Assembly (NCBI GenBank): GCA_017619975.1
Contig: JAFZRH010000042.1
Location: 1 to 42,116, forward strand
Reading direction: 5' to 3'
Source: Lachnospiraceae bacterium
GTDB lineage: Bacteria; Bacillota; Clostridia; Lachnospirales; Lachnospiraceae
Length of the DNA: 42,116 bases
Of this stretch, positions 23,904-32,487 are shown piece after piece. How positions within the stretch are numbered: the first letter of the stretch is position 1; every line of letters starts with the position of its first letter. The position numbers were made by a program, and so were the translations under genes. The notes under the pieces are model-generated. The model did no database searches, was not told where the DNA came from, and saw only the letters and a program-made list of their open reading frames with translations.

Positions 23904-24101
23904 ATGAATCTCAGCAAAATCGATCATCTGGGGCTTGACCGCGTGCTGCGGCGCGGAAGCGGGGAAAGGCGGCCGGAGCGGCGCTGCAGAAGCATCTGAT
24001 GGCGCAGACGATGGAAAAAGGCTTTGTTCCCTTCGGATTGAAAGTGAAACCTGACAATTCTGTAAATCTGCTCTATTCTATGAAGATACCGGACTGCTGA
24101 T
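23904..24101 (+). pseudogene. Possible frameshifted gene remnant
   Basis: An ATG 3 nt after the Nudix stop begins MNLSKIDHLGLDRVLRRGSGE and soon meets a stop. Starting near the same GC-rich spot (23957-23970), another frame continues without stop as GKAAGAALQKHLMAQTMEK and ends MKIPDC just before the terminator. Read across a single frameshift this would be one reading frame of about 65 residues. No family is recognised, so it may be a decayed gene, a real small gene carrying a frameshift, or chance. Confidence 0.35.
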
Positions 24102-24123
24102 CAGCAATCCGGTATCTTTTTTC
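24084..24123 (+). terminator. Intrinsic terminator after the Nudix pair
   Basis: AGATACCGGA and TCCGGTATCT form a 10-bp stem around CTGCTGATCAGCAA and are followed by TTTTTT. Confidence 0.85.
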
Positions 24124-24200
24124 TGTGGGAAACTCTGTTCCGCAAGCTATAGGATCTCGCTGTTTTTTACCGGCCGTTCCCTGGCTTCCGGCTCAAAGTC

Positions 24201-25613
24201 TCAGCCACTTTTCTTGTTTCTTATTTCCCGCAGGCAAAGAACGAACAGCCCGCAGATCGTCACGGTCCAGAGGATGAACTCCAGCGGGCTTCTGCACCAG
24301 CGGCAGAAGAAAAGCATGGTGGCCGCCGCGATCATCATGAGCAGGCGCGGCAGCGCCTTCCGATCCCGAAAAGCCGAAACGGCGCTTTCGATCAGCAGGC
24401 TCATACCCGTGCAGCAGGCGGCAATCATGCCGTGTACCCAATGCGCGGCACAGGCATAGACAGCTTCGGATCCGCCTTTCGCGTTCGGATCCGTCGACAT
24501 CGGATCCGGGATATTTTCACAGAACGTCCGCAGCGTCAGGCCGGCGCCGGGCAGCGAAAACAGGAAGATCGCAAGGCACAGCAGCGCGATACACAGATTC
24601 ACCAGCGCGATGATCGTCAGGCTCCGCTTAAAGGTCCGGGGGACCGTGCCGCTGCCCGCGGCCGTCAGCCACAAAGCGCGTATCTGCAAGCCGAAAAGGA
24701 TCACCAGAAAAGCGCTCCAGCCATAAGCCAATTCCGATGAGCCGCCTACCGGGAGAAACAGCAGCGCCGCAGCCGCCGTTACGGCTAAATTGACCGTGGC
24801 AAAGCGTTTGTAAGCCGTCTTTTTCCCGCTTTGATACAGACGGACCGCGGTATACAGGTATGCCAGCAAACAGGGGATCGCCAGGATGACGCTCCAGATC
24901 CAGTAGTTGAAGGACCAGCGGCCCGGCAGATCCTGCAGTGAGACCAGATTCAGCGAGAACAGCAGGATCTGCAGGCCGACCCCTACCGTCAGGATGATGT
25001 GATCCGCTTTTTGGATGACGGCCGGACTGATGCGGACCGTTTCAACCGAACAGTATTCCTGCAGACTCTCCCGGACACTTTTTTCCTCTTCTTCGCTGAA
25101 GATCCGCCGCGGGATCATCCAGAGGAGCCGTTTCTTTCCGTCTTCCTGATCGGCTGTCCCGTAAATAAATTCTTCCGAAAAACAGACCGTATGAGACGGG
25201 CTGAGGATGAATTCCGTGCTGCCCTCTGCCGTCGAGAGGCGGAAAATGTTTTTCTCCAGCTGTACCGTTCTCGGTGCCAGGACCTGCGTCGGATTCTTCT
25301 TCAGATATCGCCGAAGTTTATGATTTTCAGCGAAAAACACTCGATAAATGCAAAGAAGTGCCAGGAAAAGATGAAGCAGACAGAGAAGAAGCATGGCACC
25401 GTTATAAATAAGCCATAACAGAAGACTCCCCTTGGCGTCTCTCTGCAGCAGTTCGTTCCCGTAAAGAAAGGCTTTAAACAGGGCGTACAGCCCCACGCCC
25501 GCCAGAATCACCTGAAAAACGCGAAATCCGGGAGAGACCACGCCGGGGATCTTCCGGCCGGTCTGCTGCCCTCTCAAAAACTCTTCTTCTGTCCAGACAA
25601 AGTCTTTCGTCAT
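24201..25613 (-). CDS. Multi-pass membrane protein with YcxB-like domain
   Basis: A 470-residue protein with two N-terminal membrane helices (about 30-50 and 62-92), a soluble insert (about 95-195) and about seven further helices. The insert ends LLWMIPRRIFSEEEEKSVRESLQEY, which matches the end of YcxB-like domains, a PH-like fold found in Firmicutes membrane proteins. The remaining helices are not recognised. The ATG at 25613 has only a weak ribosome binding site, and its leader and first codons are the 36-bp sequence repeated ahead of the acyltransferase gene. Confidence 0.75.
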   Translation of the reverse strand: MTKDFVWTEEEFLRGQQTGRKIPGVVSPGFRVFQVILAGVGLYALFKAFLYGNELLQRDAKGSLLLWLIYNGAMLLLCLLHLFLALLCIYRVFFAENHKLRRYLKKNPTQVLAPRTVQLEKNIFRLSTAEGSTEFILSPSHTVCFSEEFIYGTADQEDGKKRLLWMIPRRIFSEEEEKSVRESLQEYCSVETVRISPAVIQKADHIILTVGVGLQILLFSLNLVSLQDLPGRWSFNYWIWSVILAIPCLLAYLYTAVRLYQSGKKTAYKRFATVNLAVTAAAALLFLPVGGSSELAYGWSAFLVILFGLQIRALWLTAAGSGTVPRTFKRSLTIIALVNLCIALLCLAIFLFSLPGAGLTLRTFCENIPDPMSTDPNAKGGSEAVYACAAHWVHGMIAACCTGMSLLIESAVSAFRDRKALPRLLMMIAAATMLFFCRWCRSPLEFILWTVTICGLFVLCLREIRNKKSG

Positions 25614-25638
25614 GATTGTCTCGTTTCAGATCGAAAAC
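25603..25638. repeat. 36-bp direct repeat, left copy
   Basis: This 36-bp stretch (plus strand begins TCTTTCGTCATGATT and ends CAGATCGAAAAC) is repeated at 26638-26673 with two mismatches, in the same orientation. It covers the leader and the first codons (MTK) of the YcxB-like gene. Confidence 0.9.
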
Positions 25639-25643
25639 TCGCA

Positions 25644-26648
25644 TCAGAAAGCGAGATATTTCGAATATTTCCCCAACACTTTTCTTCCTATTGTGACACA
25701 TATTAAGCTCACGCCAATAGCAATGATGGCGTTAAGCGGATAGAAAACATATTCTCTATAATAAGGGATAAGCCTTAACACCCTCATAACTGCCAGATGA
25801 GAAAAGAAAATTCCAAATGAACAATCTCCTAAGACGAGTAGAATTTTCGGAGACCATACTTTCTTGCTTGTTTGTATATACATATATGCAAGCATAACAA
25901 ACAATGTACCCGAAATAATCGAAGTTAGCTTCAGCTGGGTTCCACAGTTGTTCTCACCCATAGAGAGGTACCAATAGCCTTCAAGTATTTGTAACCCGAT
26001 AGACAAGACCCATGATATAATGATTCTTGAAATGGGAATCTTGATTTTCAGCAGACCATTGCCAAGCAAGTAACCAAGATAAAAATATATAAACCAACCC
26101 ATACAAGAAACGTCCATTATTATGCGGATATATTTATTTATCTCATATCCCATCACAAGAGGAAGCAACTTCATAATAATGATTTCTAAAGGTGAAATCA
26201 AAAAGCCGATCCAATAGTATTTTGATTTTGCCAGCTTCTCAATTAAAGGGATTAACAATACAAATTCACAGTAAACAAAGACATAATACATAACAGCTGC
26301 TGCCCCAGCTGTTATCACTTTTTTCACATAAGATATAGGAATTTGCGCAGGTGTACTGAAATTACTTAATATCACGTAAATAAACGTCCAGATAATATAT
26401 GGGATAAGCACTTTTAATATGCGTTTCTTCGGATTCCATCTTGCCGCACTGGAAAGCATTCCGCTCAAGAAAAGAAATAAGCCTACAGAAAAATTGATGA
26501 ATGGTCTGCAATAAACCTGTGCTAGTCCTGATGGCGTATTATGGATTAGCACAACAGCAGTTATAGCAAGTCCCCTTAGAGCCTGAATTCTATTGCTTTG
26601 CCTCTCAGACAGTTGATTCATAGAACGACATACATTCTCTTTCGTCAT
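25644..26648 (-). CDS. Acyltransferase 3 family membrane protein, AT-rich
   Basis: A 334-residue protein of the acyltransferase 3 (OafA/NodX-like) family with about ten membrane helices. It opens with RIQALRGLAITAVVLIHNTP, carrying the family Arg-Gly-x-Ala and His residues, and ends with a helix-rich C-terminus. Such proteins O-acylate surface polysaccharides or other extracellular sugars. Base composition is plainly lower in GC than every neighbour and its codons favour A/T, suggesting acquisition from elsewhere. The start at 26648 (MTKENVCRS) lies in the 36-bp repeat; the ATG at 26621 (MNQLSERQS) is an alternative and may be the original start. Confidence 0.85.
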   Translation of the reverse strand: MTKENVCRSMNQLSERQSNRIQALRGLAITAVVLIHNTPSGLAQVYCRPFINFSVGLFLFLSGMLSSAARWNPKKRILKVLIPYIIWTFIYVILSNFSTPAQIPISYVKKVITAGAAAVMYYVFVYCEFVLLIPLIEKLAKSKYYWIGFLISPLEIIIMKLLPLVMGYEINKYIRIIMDVSCMGWFIYFYLGYLLGNGLLKIKIPISRIIISWVLSIGLQILEGYWYLSMGENNCGTQLKLTSIISGTLFVMLAYMYIQTSKKVWSPKILLVLGDCSFGIFFSHLAVMRVLRLIPYYREYVFYPLNAIIAIGVSLICVTIGRKVLGKYSKYLAF

Positions 26649-26673
26649 GATTTTTTCGTTTCAGATCGAAAAC
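26638..26673. repeat. 36-bp direct repeat, right copy
   Basis: The partner of 25603-25638, 34 of 36 bases identical and in the same orientation. It covers the leader and first codons of the acyltransferase frame. The two copies bound a segment of about 1.0 kb. Confidence 0.9.
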
Positions 26674-26707
26674 GAGGCGGGAAAGAACCGTTCCCTCGGC
26701 CCAGAAT

Positions 26708-26738
26708 AGTGCCAAAAGGAACCGTCCCCTTTGGCACT
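26708..26738. repeat. GTGCCAAAGGGGAC hairpin repeat, copy 2
   Basis: A second copy of the hairpin at 22127-22159, with the shared core ACCGTCCCCTTTGGCACT and two mismatched stem pairs. It lies between the hut operon stop and the AT-rich acyltransferase cassette. Confidence 0.85.
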
Positions 26739-26753
26739 ATCCCGGCCCCCCGT

Positions 26754-29630
26754 TTACAGCAGTTCCGGGAGCAGCTCTTCCGCGAGTTTTAAGATCTCGC
26801 CGCTTCTCACCAGGCGCTCCGCCTCGCGGATGTCCGGCCAGATCTCGCGATCCCGGTCGTAGGTCGGGATGGTCTCGCGGACCTTGTCGTAGATGGCCTG
26901 ATGCAGAGGCGTCAGGCTCTGCCCGTGCGTGTTCAGCATCCGGCGGATATCGATGGCCTGGCAGGCGGTGAGCAGCTCGTCCGCCAGCACGTTGTAGAGG
27001 TTTTCTACGATCATGGCCGCGGTGCGCGCAGCGGTGGTGCCCATGGAGACGAAATCCTCCTGCCCGGCCGAGGACGGGATGGAGTCCACGCAGGCCGGAT
27101 GCGCGTAGATCTTGTTCTCCGAGACCATGGACGCGGCCGCGTACTGCACGATCATGAAGCCGGAATTGACGCCGGCCTCCTTGGTCAGGAAGGGCGTCAG
27201 GCCGTTCGACAGCTGCGCGTTCACCATGCGCTCGAGGCGCCGCTCGGAAATGCCGGCCAGCTCTGCCGCCGCGATGCCCAGCGTATCGAAGGGGATCGCC
27301 ATCGGCTCGCCGTGGAAGTTGCCGCCCGAGATAACGGCTTCATCGCCCGGGAAGATGAGCGGATTGTCCGTGACCGCGTTCAGTTCGCCTTCAACCTGGC
27401 TGCAGATGTAATCCAGCGCGTTCCGCACGGCTCCGTGAACCTGCGGGATGCAGCGCAGCGCATACGCATCCTGCACGCGGTCATGCTGGCAGTTGTCGAT
27501 GATCTCTGAGCCTTCCAGCAGACGGCGCATATTCTGGGCCACGCAGATCTGGCCCCAGTTGCGCCGTACCTGATGGATGCGGTCGTCGAAAGCATTCTTT
27601 AAGCCCGTCAGAGCTTCGAAATCCATCGAAGCGATCACGTCCGCCATCTTCGCGGCCCGCAGGGTATCGTAAAGCGCCAGCGCGCCGACGCTCGTCATGG
27701 CGCAGGTTCCGTTGGTCATGCCGAGGCCTTCCTTGGAGACCAGCGTGTCCAGCGTCGGGATTCCCGCACGCCGCATCGCTTCCGCCCCGGGCAGGACTGC
27801 GCCTTCGAATTTTGCCTCGCCCAGCCCCAGAAGAGGCAGCGTCATGTGCGCAAGCGGCGCCAGATCGCCCGAGGAACCCAGCGATCCCTTCTGCGGGATC
27901 ACGGGCAGAACGTTTTTGTTCAGCATCTCGACGAGCATTTCAACCAAGACCGGCCGCACGCCCGAAAAGCCGCCGCAGAGCGCGTTCGCCCGCAGCAGCA
28001 TGATGCCGCGCGTCACGTCATCCGGATACGGTTCTCCGGCCGCCGTGCAGTGGCTTAAGATCAGATTGGTGGAGAGCTGGTTGGAGAGTTCCTCCGGCAC
28101 CGCGACCTTCTGGAAGTCGCCGAAGCCGGTCGTGATGCCGTAGGCGACGCGGCCTTCCGCCGCGATCTTTTCCGTCAGATCCCGGGAGGCCTGCATGCGT
28201 TTTTTCGCACCGGCCGAGAGGCGGACCTTTTTCCCGAAGCGCGCCACCTCCACAAAGCTTTCCAGCGTCAGGGAATGACCGGTGATCGTAACCGTCTCCG
28301 CATTTTCCGCCGCCTCGTTTTCCGGGGCCGTCTCTTTAGGTCTTTGGCGAAGCTGCTGGGGCGGCAGGAACTTTACGGAATGGCAAATTCCTTTCTGATA
28401 CACGGCCATCGCCAGATTGCTGCCCATGCGGTAGCCCAGATAATCCAGATCCGGCGCATCCCAAATCACCAGATCGGCCTGCTTGCCGATCTCCAGTGAG
28501 CCGAGCCTCTCCGCCCGGCCGACGGCTGCCGCCGCGTTTAACGTGACCGCCGTGAGCATTTCCTCCGGGGTCATTTTATATTTCAGGCAGGCCAGATTCA
28601 TGGCCAGCTGCAGATTATTCGAAGGACAGGAACCGGGGTTGAAGTCCGAAGCGACCGCAATGGGGATACCCGCTTCGATCATCGCGCGGGCCGGTGCAAA
28701 TTCCGCACCGAGATACAGGCTCGTGGCCGGCAGCAGGCAGGCGATGACGCCGCCCTTCGCCAGCGCTTCGATCCCTTCCGGCGTACATTTGATCAGATGT
28801 TCCGCCGACGTTGCTTTCAGCTCACCGGCCAGCTCGCTGCCGCCGATAGCCTCGATCTCGTCCGCGTGGATCTTCGCCTTCAGGCCGCAGGCCAGGCCTG
28901 CCTCGAGGATCTTCCGGGATTCCTCCGCTGTGAACACGCCCTTTTCGCAGAAAACGTCCACGTATTCGGCCAGACCCTCCCGCGCGATCTCGGGGATCCG
29001 CTCCTCGCAGAGCAGGCGGATATATTCCTCCCGCTGATCCTTATATTCCTGCGGAAGGGCATGCGCGCCCAGGTACGTGGGAACGACCTCGGCGATATTC
29101 CTTTCCTTCAAACGGCGGATCACCCGCAGCTGCTTCAGCTCCGTTTCGCGGTCCAGCCCGTAGCCGCTCTTCATCTCGCAGGCGGTCACGCCCAGCGAAT
29201 TCATCTCCTGCAGCTGGCGGAAAGCCTTGAGAAAGAGTTCTTCTTCGGAGGCTTCCCGCGTCGCTTTGACTGTGGAATGGATGCCGCCGCCGGCATTTAA
29301 AATATCCAGATAGGACGCGCCGTGCAGCTTCAAGCCCATCTCGTTCTGGCGCCAGCCGCCGAAGACCAGATGCGTGTGCGCGTCGATCAGGCCGGGCGTT
29401 ACGAGTCCGCCCATCGCATCGACCAGACCTATCCTCTCCGTCTCCGGATCGATCTCCTTAAGGTCCACGGTCGGCTCGCCTTCGCCGATCCCGGCGATCC
29501 TGCCGTCTTCATCCGTCAGAAGCCAAGCGTTATGATAAAAACGGATCTCTCCCTGTGCTTTGCCGCCCTTCGCGGCTTTCCCTTCCGGCGTCGCCAGAAG
29601 CCCGATATTGTATAGCAGCGTCTTATTCAT
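26754..29630 (-). CDS. hutIH: HutI-HutH fusion: imidazolonepropionase + histidine ammonia-lyase
   Basis: One 958-residue open frame encodes two enzymes of histidine breakdown. Residues about 1-430 are imidazolonepropionase: GLIDAHTHLVFGG (metal HxH), KIHADEIEAIGGSELAGEL and ASDFNPGSCPSNNLQLAMNL. A short Glu/Ala-rich linker (about 430-450) follows. Residues about 450-958 are histidine ammonia-lyase: YGITTGFG, LSHCTAAGEP, the MIO region GSLGSSGDLAPLAHM and NAVTDNPLIF. The tripeptide that forms the MIO group reads Ser-Ser-Gly instead of the usual Ala-Ser-Gly. HutH makes urocanate and HutI opens imidazolonepropionate, so the two are steps 1 and 3, with hutU for step 2 upstream. The start is the ATG at 29630, overlapping the hutU stop by 8 nt. 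No in-frame start with a binding site exists at the junction. Confidence 0.9.
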   Translation of the reverse strand: MNKTLLYNIGLLATPEGKAAKGGKAQGEIRFYHNAWLLTDEDGRIAGIGEGEPTVDLKEIDPETERIGLVDAMGGLVTPGLIDAHTHLVFGGWRQNEMGLKLHGASYLDILNAGGGIHSTVKATREASEEELFLKAFRQLQEMNSLGVTACEMKSGYGLDRETELKQLRVIRRLKERNIAEVVPTYLGAHALPQEYKDQREEYIRLLCEERIPEIAREGLAEYVDVFCEKGVFTAEESRKILEAGLACGLKAKIHADEIEAIGGSELAGELKATSAEHLIKCTPEGIEALAKGGVIACLLPATSLYLGAEFAPARAMIEAGIPIAVASDFNPGSCPSNNLQLAMNLACLKYKMTPEEMLTAVTLNAAAAVGRAERLGSLEIGKQADLVIWDAPDLDYLGYRMGSNLAMAVYQKGICHSVKFLPPQQLRQRPKETAPENEAAENAETVTITGHSLTLESFVEVARFGKKVRLSAGAKKRMQASRDLTEKIAAEGRVAYGITTGFGDFQKVAVPEELSNQLSTNLILSHCTAAGEPYPDDVTRGIMLLRANALCGGFSGVRPVLVEMLVEMLNKNVLPVIPQKGSLGSSGDLAPLAHMTLPLLGLGEAKFEGAVLPGAEAMRRAGIPTLDTLVSKEGLGMTNGTCAMTSVGALALYDTLRAAKMADVIASMDFEALTGLKNAFDDRIHQVRRNWGQICVAQNMRRLLEGSEIIDNCQHDRVQDAYALRCIPQVHGAVRNALDYICSQVEGELNAVTDNPLIFPGDEAVISGGNFHGEPMAIPFDTLGIAAAELAGISERRLERMVNAQLSNGLTPFLTKEAGVNSGFMIVQYAAASMVSENKIYAHPACVDSIPSSAGQEDFVSMGTTAARTAAMIVENLYNVLADELLTACQAIDIRRMLNTHGQSLTPLHQAIYDKVRETIPTYDRDREIWPDIREAERLVRSGEILKLAEELLPELL

Positions 29631-31641
29631 TTTTGATCTCCAGCACCTTCCGCACCAGATTTTCGTCGGCCACGTACGGCAGGGTGATGTGATCCGCCCC
29701 GTCCCGCATCTCATTGTATTCTGCCGCGACCGCCATCGCGTTCTCGTTGCGTGCCCAACTGCGGCGCGCCACGCCCACCATGGTATCCCACGGCATCGAC
29801 ATCTTCAGGATCGTATCCACGCGCTCGGAGCCGTCCAACACCATGCCGAAGCCGCCGTTCACGGCGTTGCCGATGCCGGTGCCGCCGCCGTTGTGCAGCG
29901 CGATATAGCTCATGCCCCGGGCCGCGTTGCCCGCGTAGCACTGCACCGCCATATCCGCCATGATATTCGAGCCGTCCTTGATATTCGAGGTCTCACGGAA
30001 CGGCGCGTCCGTGCCGCCCGTATCGTGATGGTCGCGGCCCAGGATCACCGGTCCGATCTCGCCGTTCCGGACCATTTCATTGAATTTCAGCGCGATATTC
30101 ATGCGGCCCATCGCGTCCTGATAAAGGATGCGGCACTGCGTGCCCACGACGAGCTTGTTCTTGCCGGCGTCGCGCACCCAGACGTAGTTGTCATAGTCCT
30201 GATAGCGGCGGTTGTGCGCCAGGATGTAATCCGCCGCCGCCTGATCGGTTTTCGCCAGATCTTCGGGCTTGCCGGAAAGGCAGCACCAGCGGAAGGGGCC
30301 GTAGCCGAAATCGAAGAGTTGCGGACCTAAAATGTCCTCCACGTAGGACGGGAAGATGAAGCCGTCCAGGTCGTCCTCTCCGTTCTTGCAGATGGATTTC
30401 ACGCCCGTATCGTAGACCGCCTTCAGGAAGCTGTTGCCGTAGTCGAAGAAATAGGTGCCCCGCTCGTGGAACTTGCAGATCATTTCGTAATGATGCTTTA
30501 AGGTCGCGTCCACCAGCTTGCGGAAGCCGGCCGGATCGTTCTTCAGCATGGCCGTGCGTTCCTCGAAGGTGAGGCCCTGCGGGCAGTAGCCGCCTTCGTA
30601 CGGCACGTGGCAGGACGTCTGGTCGCTCATTAAGTCCACGTGGACGTTCTTCTCATAGAGGAATTCCAAAAGATCCACGACGTTGCCGTTGTAGGCCACG
30701 GCGCAGGGCTGCCCCTGCTGCTGATGCGTCCGGGCGATCGTCAAAGCCTCCTCCAGCGAATCCGTGCGGTGCGAGACCCAGCCCTGCTCGAAGCGCGTCG
30801 CGATGCGGGAGGCGTCCACCTCCGCGATGATCGCAGCTGCACCGGCGATCATCGCGGCCTTGCCCTGCGCGCCGCTCATGCCGCCCAGACCGGCGGAGAT
30901 GAAGAGCTTGCCGGCCAGGTTCCCGTCCTGCGGGATGCCGAGCTTTAAGCGGCCGGCGTTAAGAAGCGTGTTGAAGGTGCCGTGCACGATGCCCTGCGGG
31001 CCGATATACATCCAGCCGCCGGCCGTCATCTGCCCGTAGTTCGCCACACCCAGGGCCGCCGCCCGGTTGAAATGCTTTAAGTCGTCGAAGGTGCCGACCA
31101 TCAGGCCGTTCGTGATGATCACGCGCGGCGCGAGCTTATGCGAACGGAACAGGCCCAGCGGGTGGCCGCTCATCACGACCAGCGTCTGCTCGTCGGTCAG
31201 CTCCTCCAGGTACTTTTTGATCAGGCGGTACTGCATCCAGTTCTGGCAGACCTGCCCGGTCTCGCCGTAGGTGGTCAGCTCGTACGGGTAAAGCGCTACG
31301 TCAAAATCGAGGTTGTTGTCGATCATCACCTGGATCGCCTTCCCCTCGATGCATTTTCCCTTATATTCGTCGATGGGCCGCCCGTGCAGCGCGCCTTCCG
31401 GACGGAAGCGGTAGCCGTAGATGCGGCCGCGCTCCTCCAGCTCGGCGGCGAATTCCTTCGCCATTTCGGCATGGTGATCCGGATGGATATAGCGCAGGGC
31501 GTTCCGGATCGCAAGGATCTTGTCGTTTTCGGAGAGCTTCGCCTCCCGCTTCGGCGCGCGGCGGTAGCGCGGATCCATCCGGGGATAGTCGGGCAGCTCG
31601 CGGTCGAGCCGTATCTTCATGGCATCGGAATAATCGATCAT
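29623..31641 (-). CDS. hutU: Urocanate hydratase
   Basis: A 672-residue urocanase, the NAD-dependent enzyme that converts urocanate to imidazolonepropionate. It is the long form of about 670 residues (vertebrate UROC1-like length) rather than the 555-residue form of Pseudomonas and Bacillus. Recognisable parts include SGHPLGLFRSH, MTAGGWMYIGPQGIVHGT, the glycine-rich SAGLGGMSGAQGKA, DQTSCHVPYEGGYCPQG and RDHHDTGGTDAPFRET. The ATG at 31641 follows AAAGAGG and a promoter lies upstream. It is the first gene of the hut operon; no formiminoglutamate-processing gene is in the window. Confidence 0.96.
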   Translation of the reverse strand: MIDYSDAMKIRLDRELPDYPRMDPRYRRAPKREAKLSENDKILAIRNALRYIHPDHHAEMAKEFAAELEERGRIYGYRFRPEGALHGRPIDEYKGKCIEGKAIQVMIDNNLDFDVALYPYELTTYGETGQVCQNWMQYRLIKKYLEELTDEQTLVVMSGHPLGLFRSHKLAPRVIITNGLMVGTFDDLKHFNRAAALGVANYGQMTAGGWMYIGPQGIVHGTFNTLLNAGRLKLGIPQDGNLAGKLFISAGLGGMSGAQGKAAMIAGAAAIIAEVDASRIATRFEQGWVSHRTDSLEEALTIARTHQQQGQPCAVAYNGNVVDLLEFLYEKNVHVDLMSDQTSCHVPYEGGYCPQGLTFEERTAMLKNDPAGFRKLVDATLKHHYEMICKFHERGTYFFDYGNSFLKAVYDTGVKSICKNGEDDLDGFIFPSYVEDILGPQLFDFGYGPFRWCCLSGKPEDLAKTDQAAADYILAHNRRYQDYDNYVWVRDAGKNKLVVGTQCRILYQDAMGRMNIALKFNEMVRNGEIGPVILGRDHHDTGGTDAPFRETSNIKDGSNIMADMAVQCYAGNAARGMSYIALHNGGGTGIGNAVNGGFGMVLDGSERVDTILKMSMPWDTMVGVARRSWARNENAMAVAAEYNEMRDGADHITLPYVADENLVRKVLEIKNE

Positions 31642-31697
31642 GTTTTTGCCTCTTTTTGAGTTTTCGTATTTAGCGGGCCGATCCCGCTGTCTGTTTC

Positions 31698-31726
31698 AGT
31701 ATAGCATATTCCTCCGCACTTGAAAA
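31698..31726 (-). promoter_or_regulatory. Promoter of the hut operon
   Basis: On the minus strand TTTTCA (31726-31721) and TATACT (31703-31698) are 17 bp apart, about 55 nt before the hutU ATG. The -35 is weak, so an activator is possible. Confidence 0.6.
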
Positions 31727-31739
31727 GAGCGGGTTCTGC

Positions 31740-31767
31740 TTGCTTTTTTTGAAGAAACGTGTATAAT
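31740..31767 (+). promoter_or_regulatory. Promoter of the ABC-2 export operon
   Basis: TTGCTT at 31740-31745 and TATAAT at 31762-31767 are 16 bp apart, 33 nt before the ATG of the ATPase gene. It is divergent from the hut promoter. Confidence 0.65.
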
Positions 31768-31800
31768 TTATTCTGATTTTCTTTTGTTTGGGGAGTCCGG

Positions 31801-32487
31801 ATGATCACCGTACAGAATCTAAGCTTTGCATACGGACGGGAGACGCTCTTTCGGGGGCTTTCTTTCCGGGCCGGAGCCGGAGAATGTCTGGTGCTGGCCG
31901 GCCCCAACGGGAGCGGGAAATCGACGCTTCTGTCTCTGATCAGCGGTGTGCTCAAGCCCTCTTCCGGACAGATCGGGCTGGAAGGCAGCCTCTCCCTGAT
32001 CCCGCAGGGAACTGCCCTGTTTGAAGACATGACCGTTCAGGAAAATCTGCTGTTTTTCGCCGGCCTTCGCCATGCGGAAGTCCCGAAAGAGCTGCCGTTC
32101 TCCCTGGACCGCTATCGGAAGAAAAAGCTTTCCGCTCTTTCCGGCGGAAGCAAAAAGCGCGTCAGCATCGCCTGCGCCCTGCTCGGCGATCCGCAGAACG
32201 TCCTGTTCGATGAACCCTGCGCGGGACTGGACGTCAAGTATCAGGAGGAGCTGAGCGAACTGATCCTGCGCTTAAAGGCCCGCGGACGCACCATCCTCTA
32301 CGCAGGGCATGAGCCTTTGGAATATACCCGTTTTTTCGACCGGATCCTCTTTCTGGGCCGTCAGACGCCGCAGCTGTATGAGGCCGGTCAGTTTTCCGAA
32401 CCATCCGGAGATATATACACAAGCGCCAGAAATGTGGCGGCCGTTTATCGCAGTTTCTGCGAGAACGAGGAAGGAGAAATCAGATGA
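31801..32487 (+). CDS. ABC transporter ATP-binding protein (ABC-2 type)
   Basis: A 228-residue ATPase with Walker A GPNGSGKST, Q-loop region LSLIPQG, signature LSGGSKKRVS, Walker B NVLFDEP and the switch His in YAGHEP. It lacks the ~60-residue C-terminal extension seen in some exporters. The ATG follows GGGGAG. It overlaps the next gene by 4 nt (ATGA), and two ABC-2-type membrane proteins follow, so it should power an exporter; the substrate is unknown. Confidence 0.92.
   Translation: MITVQNLSFAYGRETLFRGLSFRAGAGECLVLAGPNGSGKSTLLSLISGVLKPSSGQIGLEGSLSLIPQGTALFEDMTVQENLLFFAGLRHAEVPKELPFSLDRYRKKKLSALSGGSKKRVSIACALLGDPQNVLFDEPCAGLDVKYQEELSELILRLKARGRTILYAGHEPLEYTRFFDRILFLGRQTPQLYEAGQFSEPSGDIYTSARNVAAVYRSFCENEEGEIR

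Noticed and set aside
25603-26673. Insertion sequence carrying the acyltransferase
   Set aside because: No transposase, no terminal inverted repeats, and the direct repeat (36 bp) is longer than usual for an IS target duplication.
28300-28380. HutI and HutH as two separate genes with a missed stop
   Set aside because: The frame is continuous, and the only nearby ATG is out of frame. Without read-level data an assembly error cannot be excluded, but the sequence as given is a fusion.
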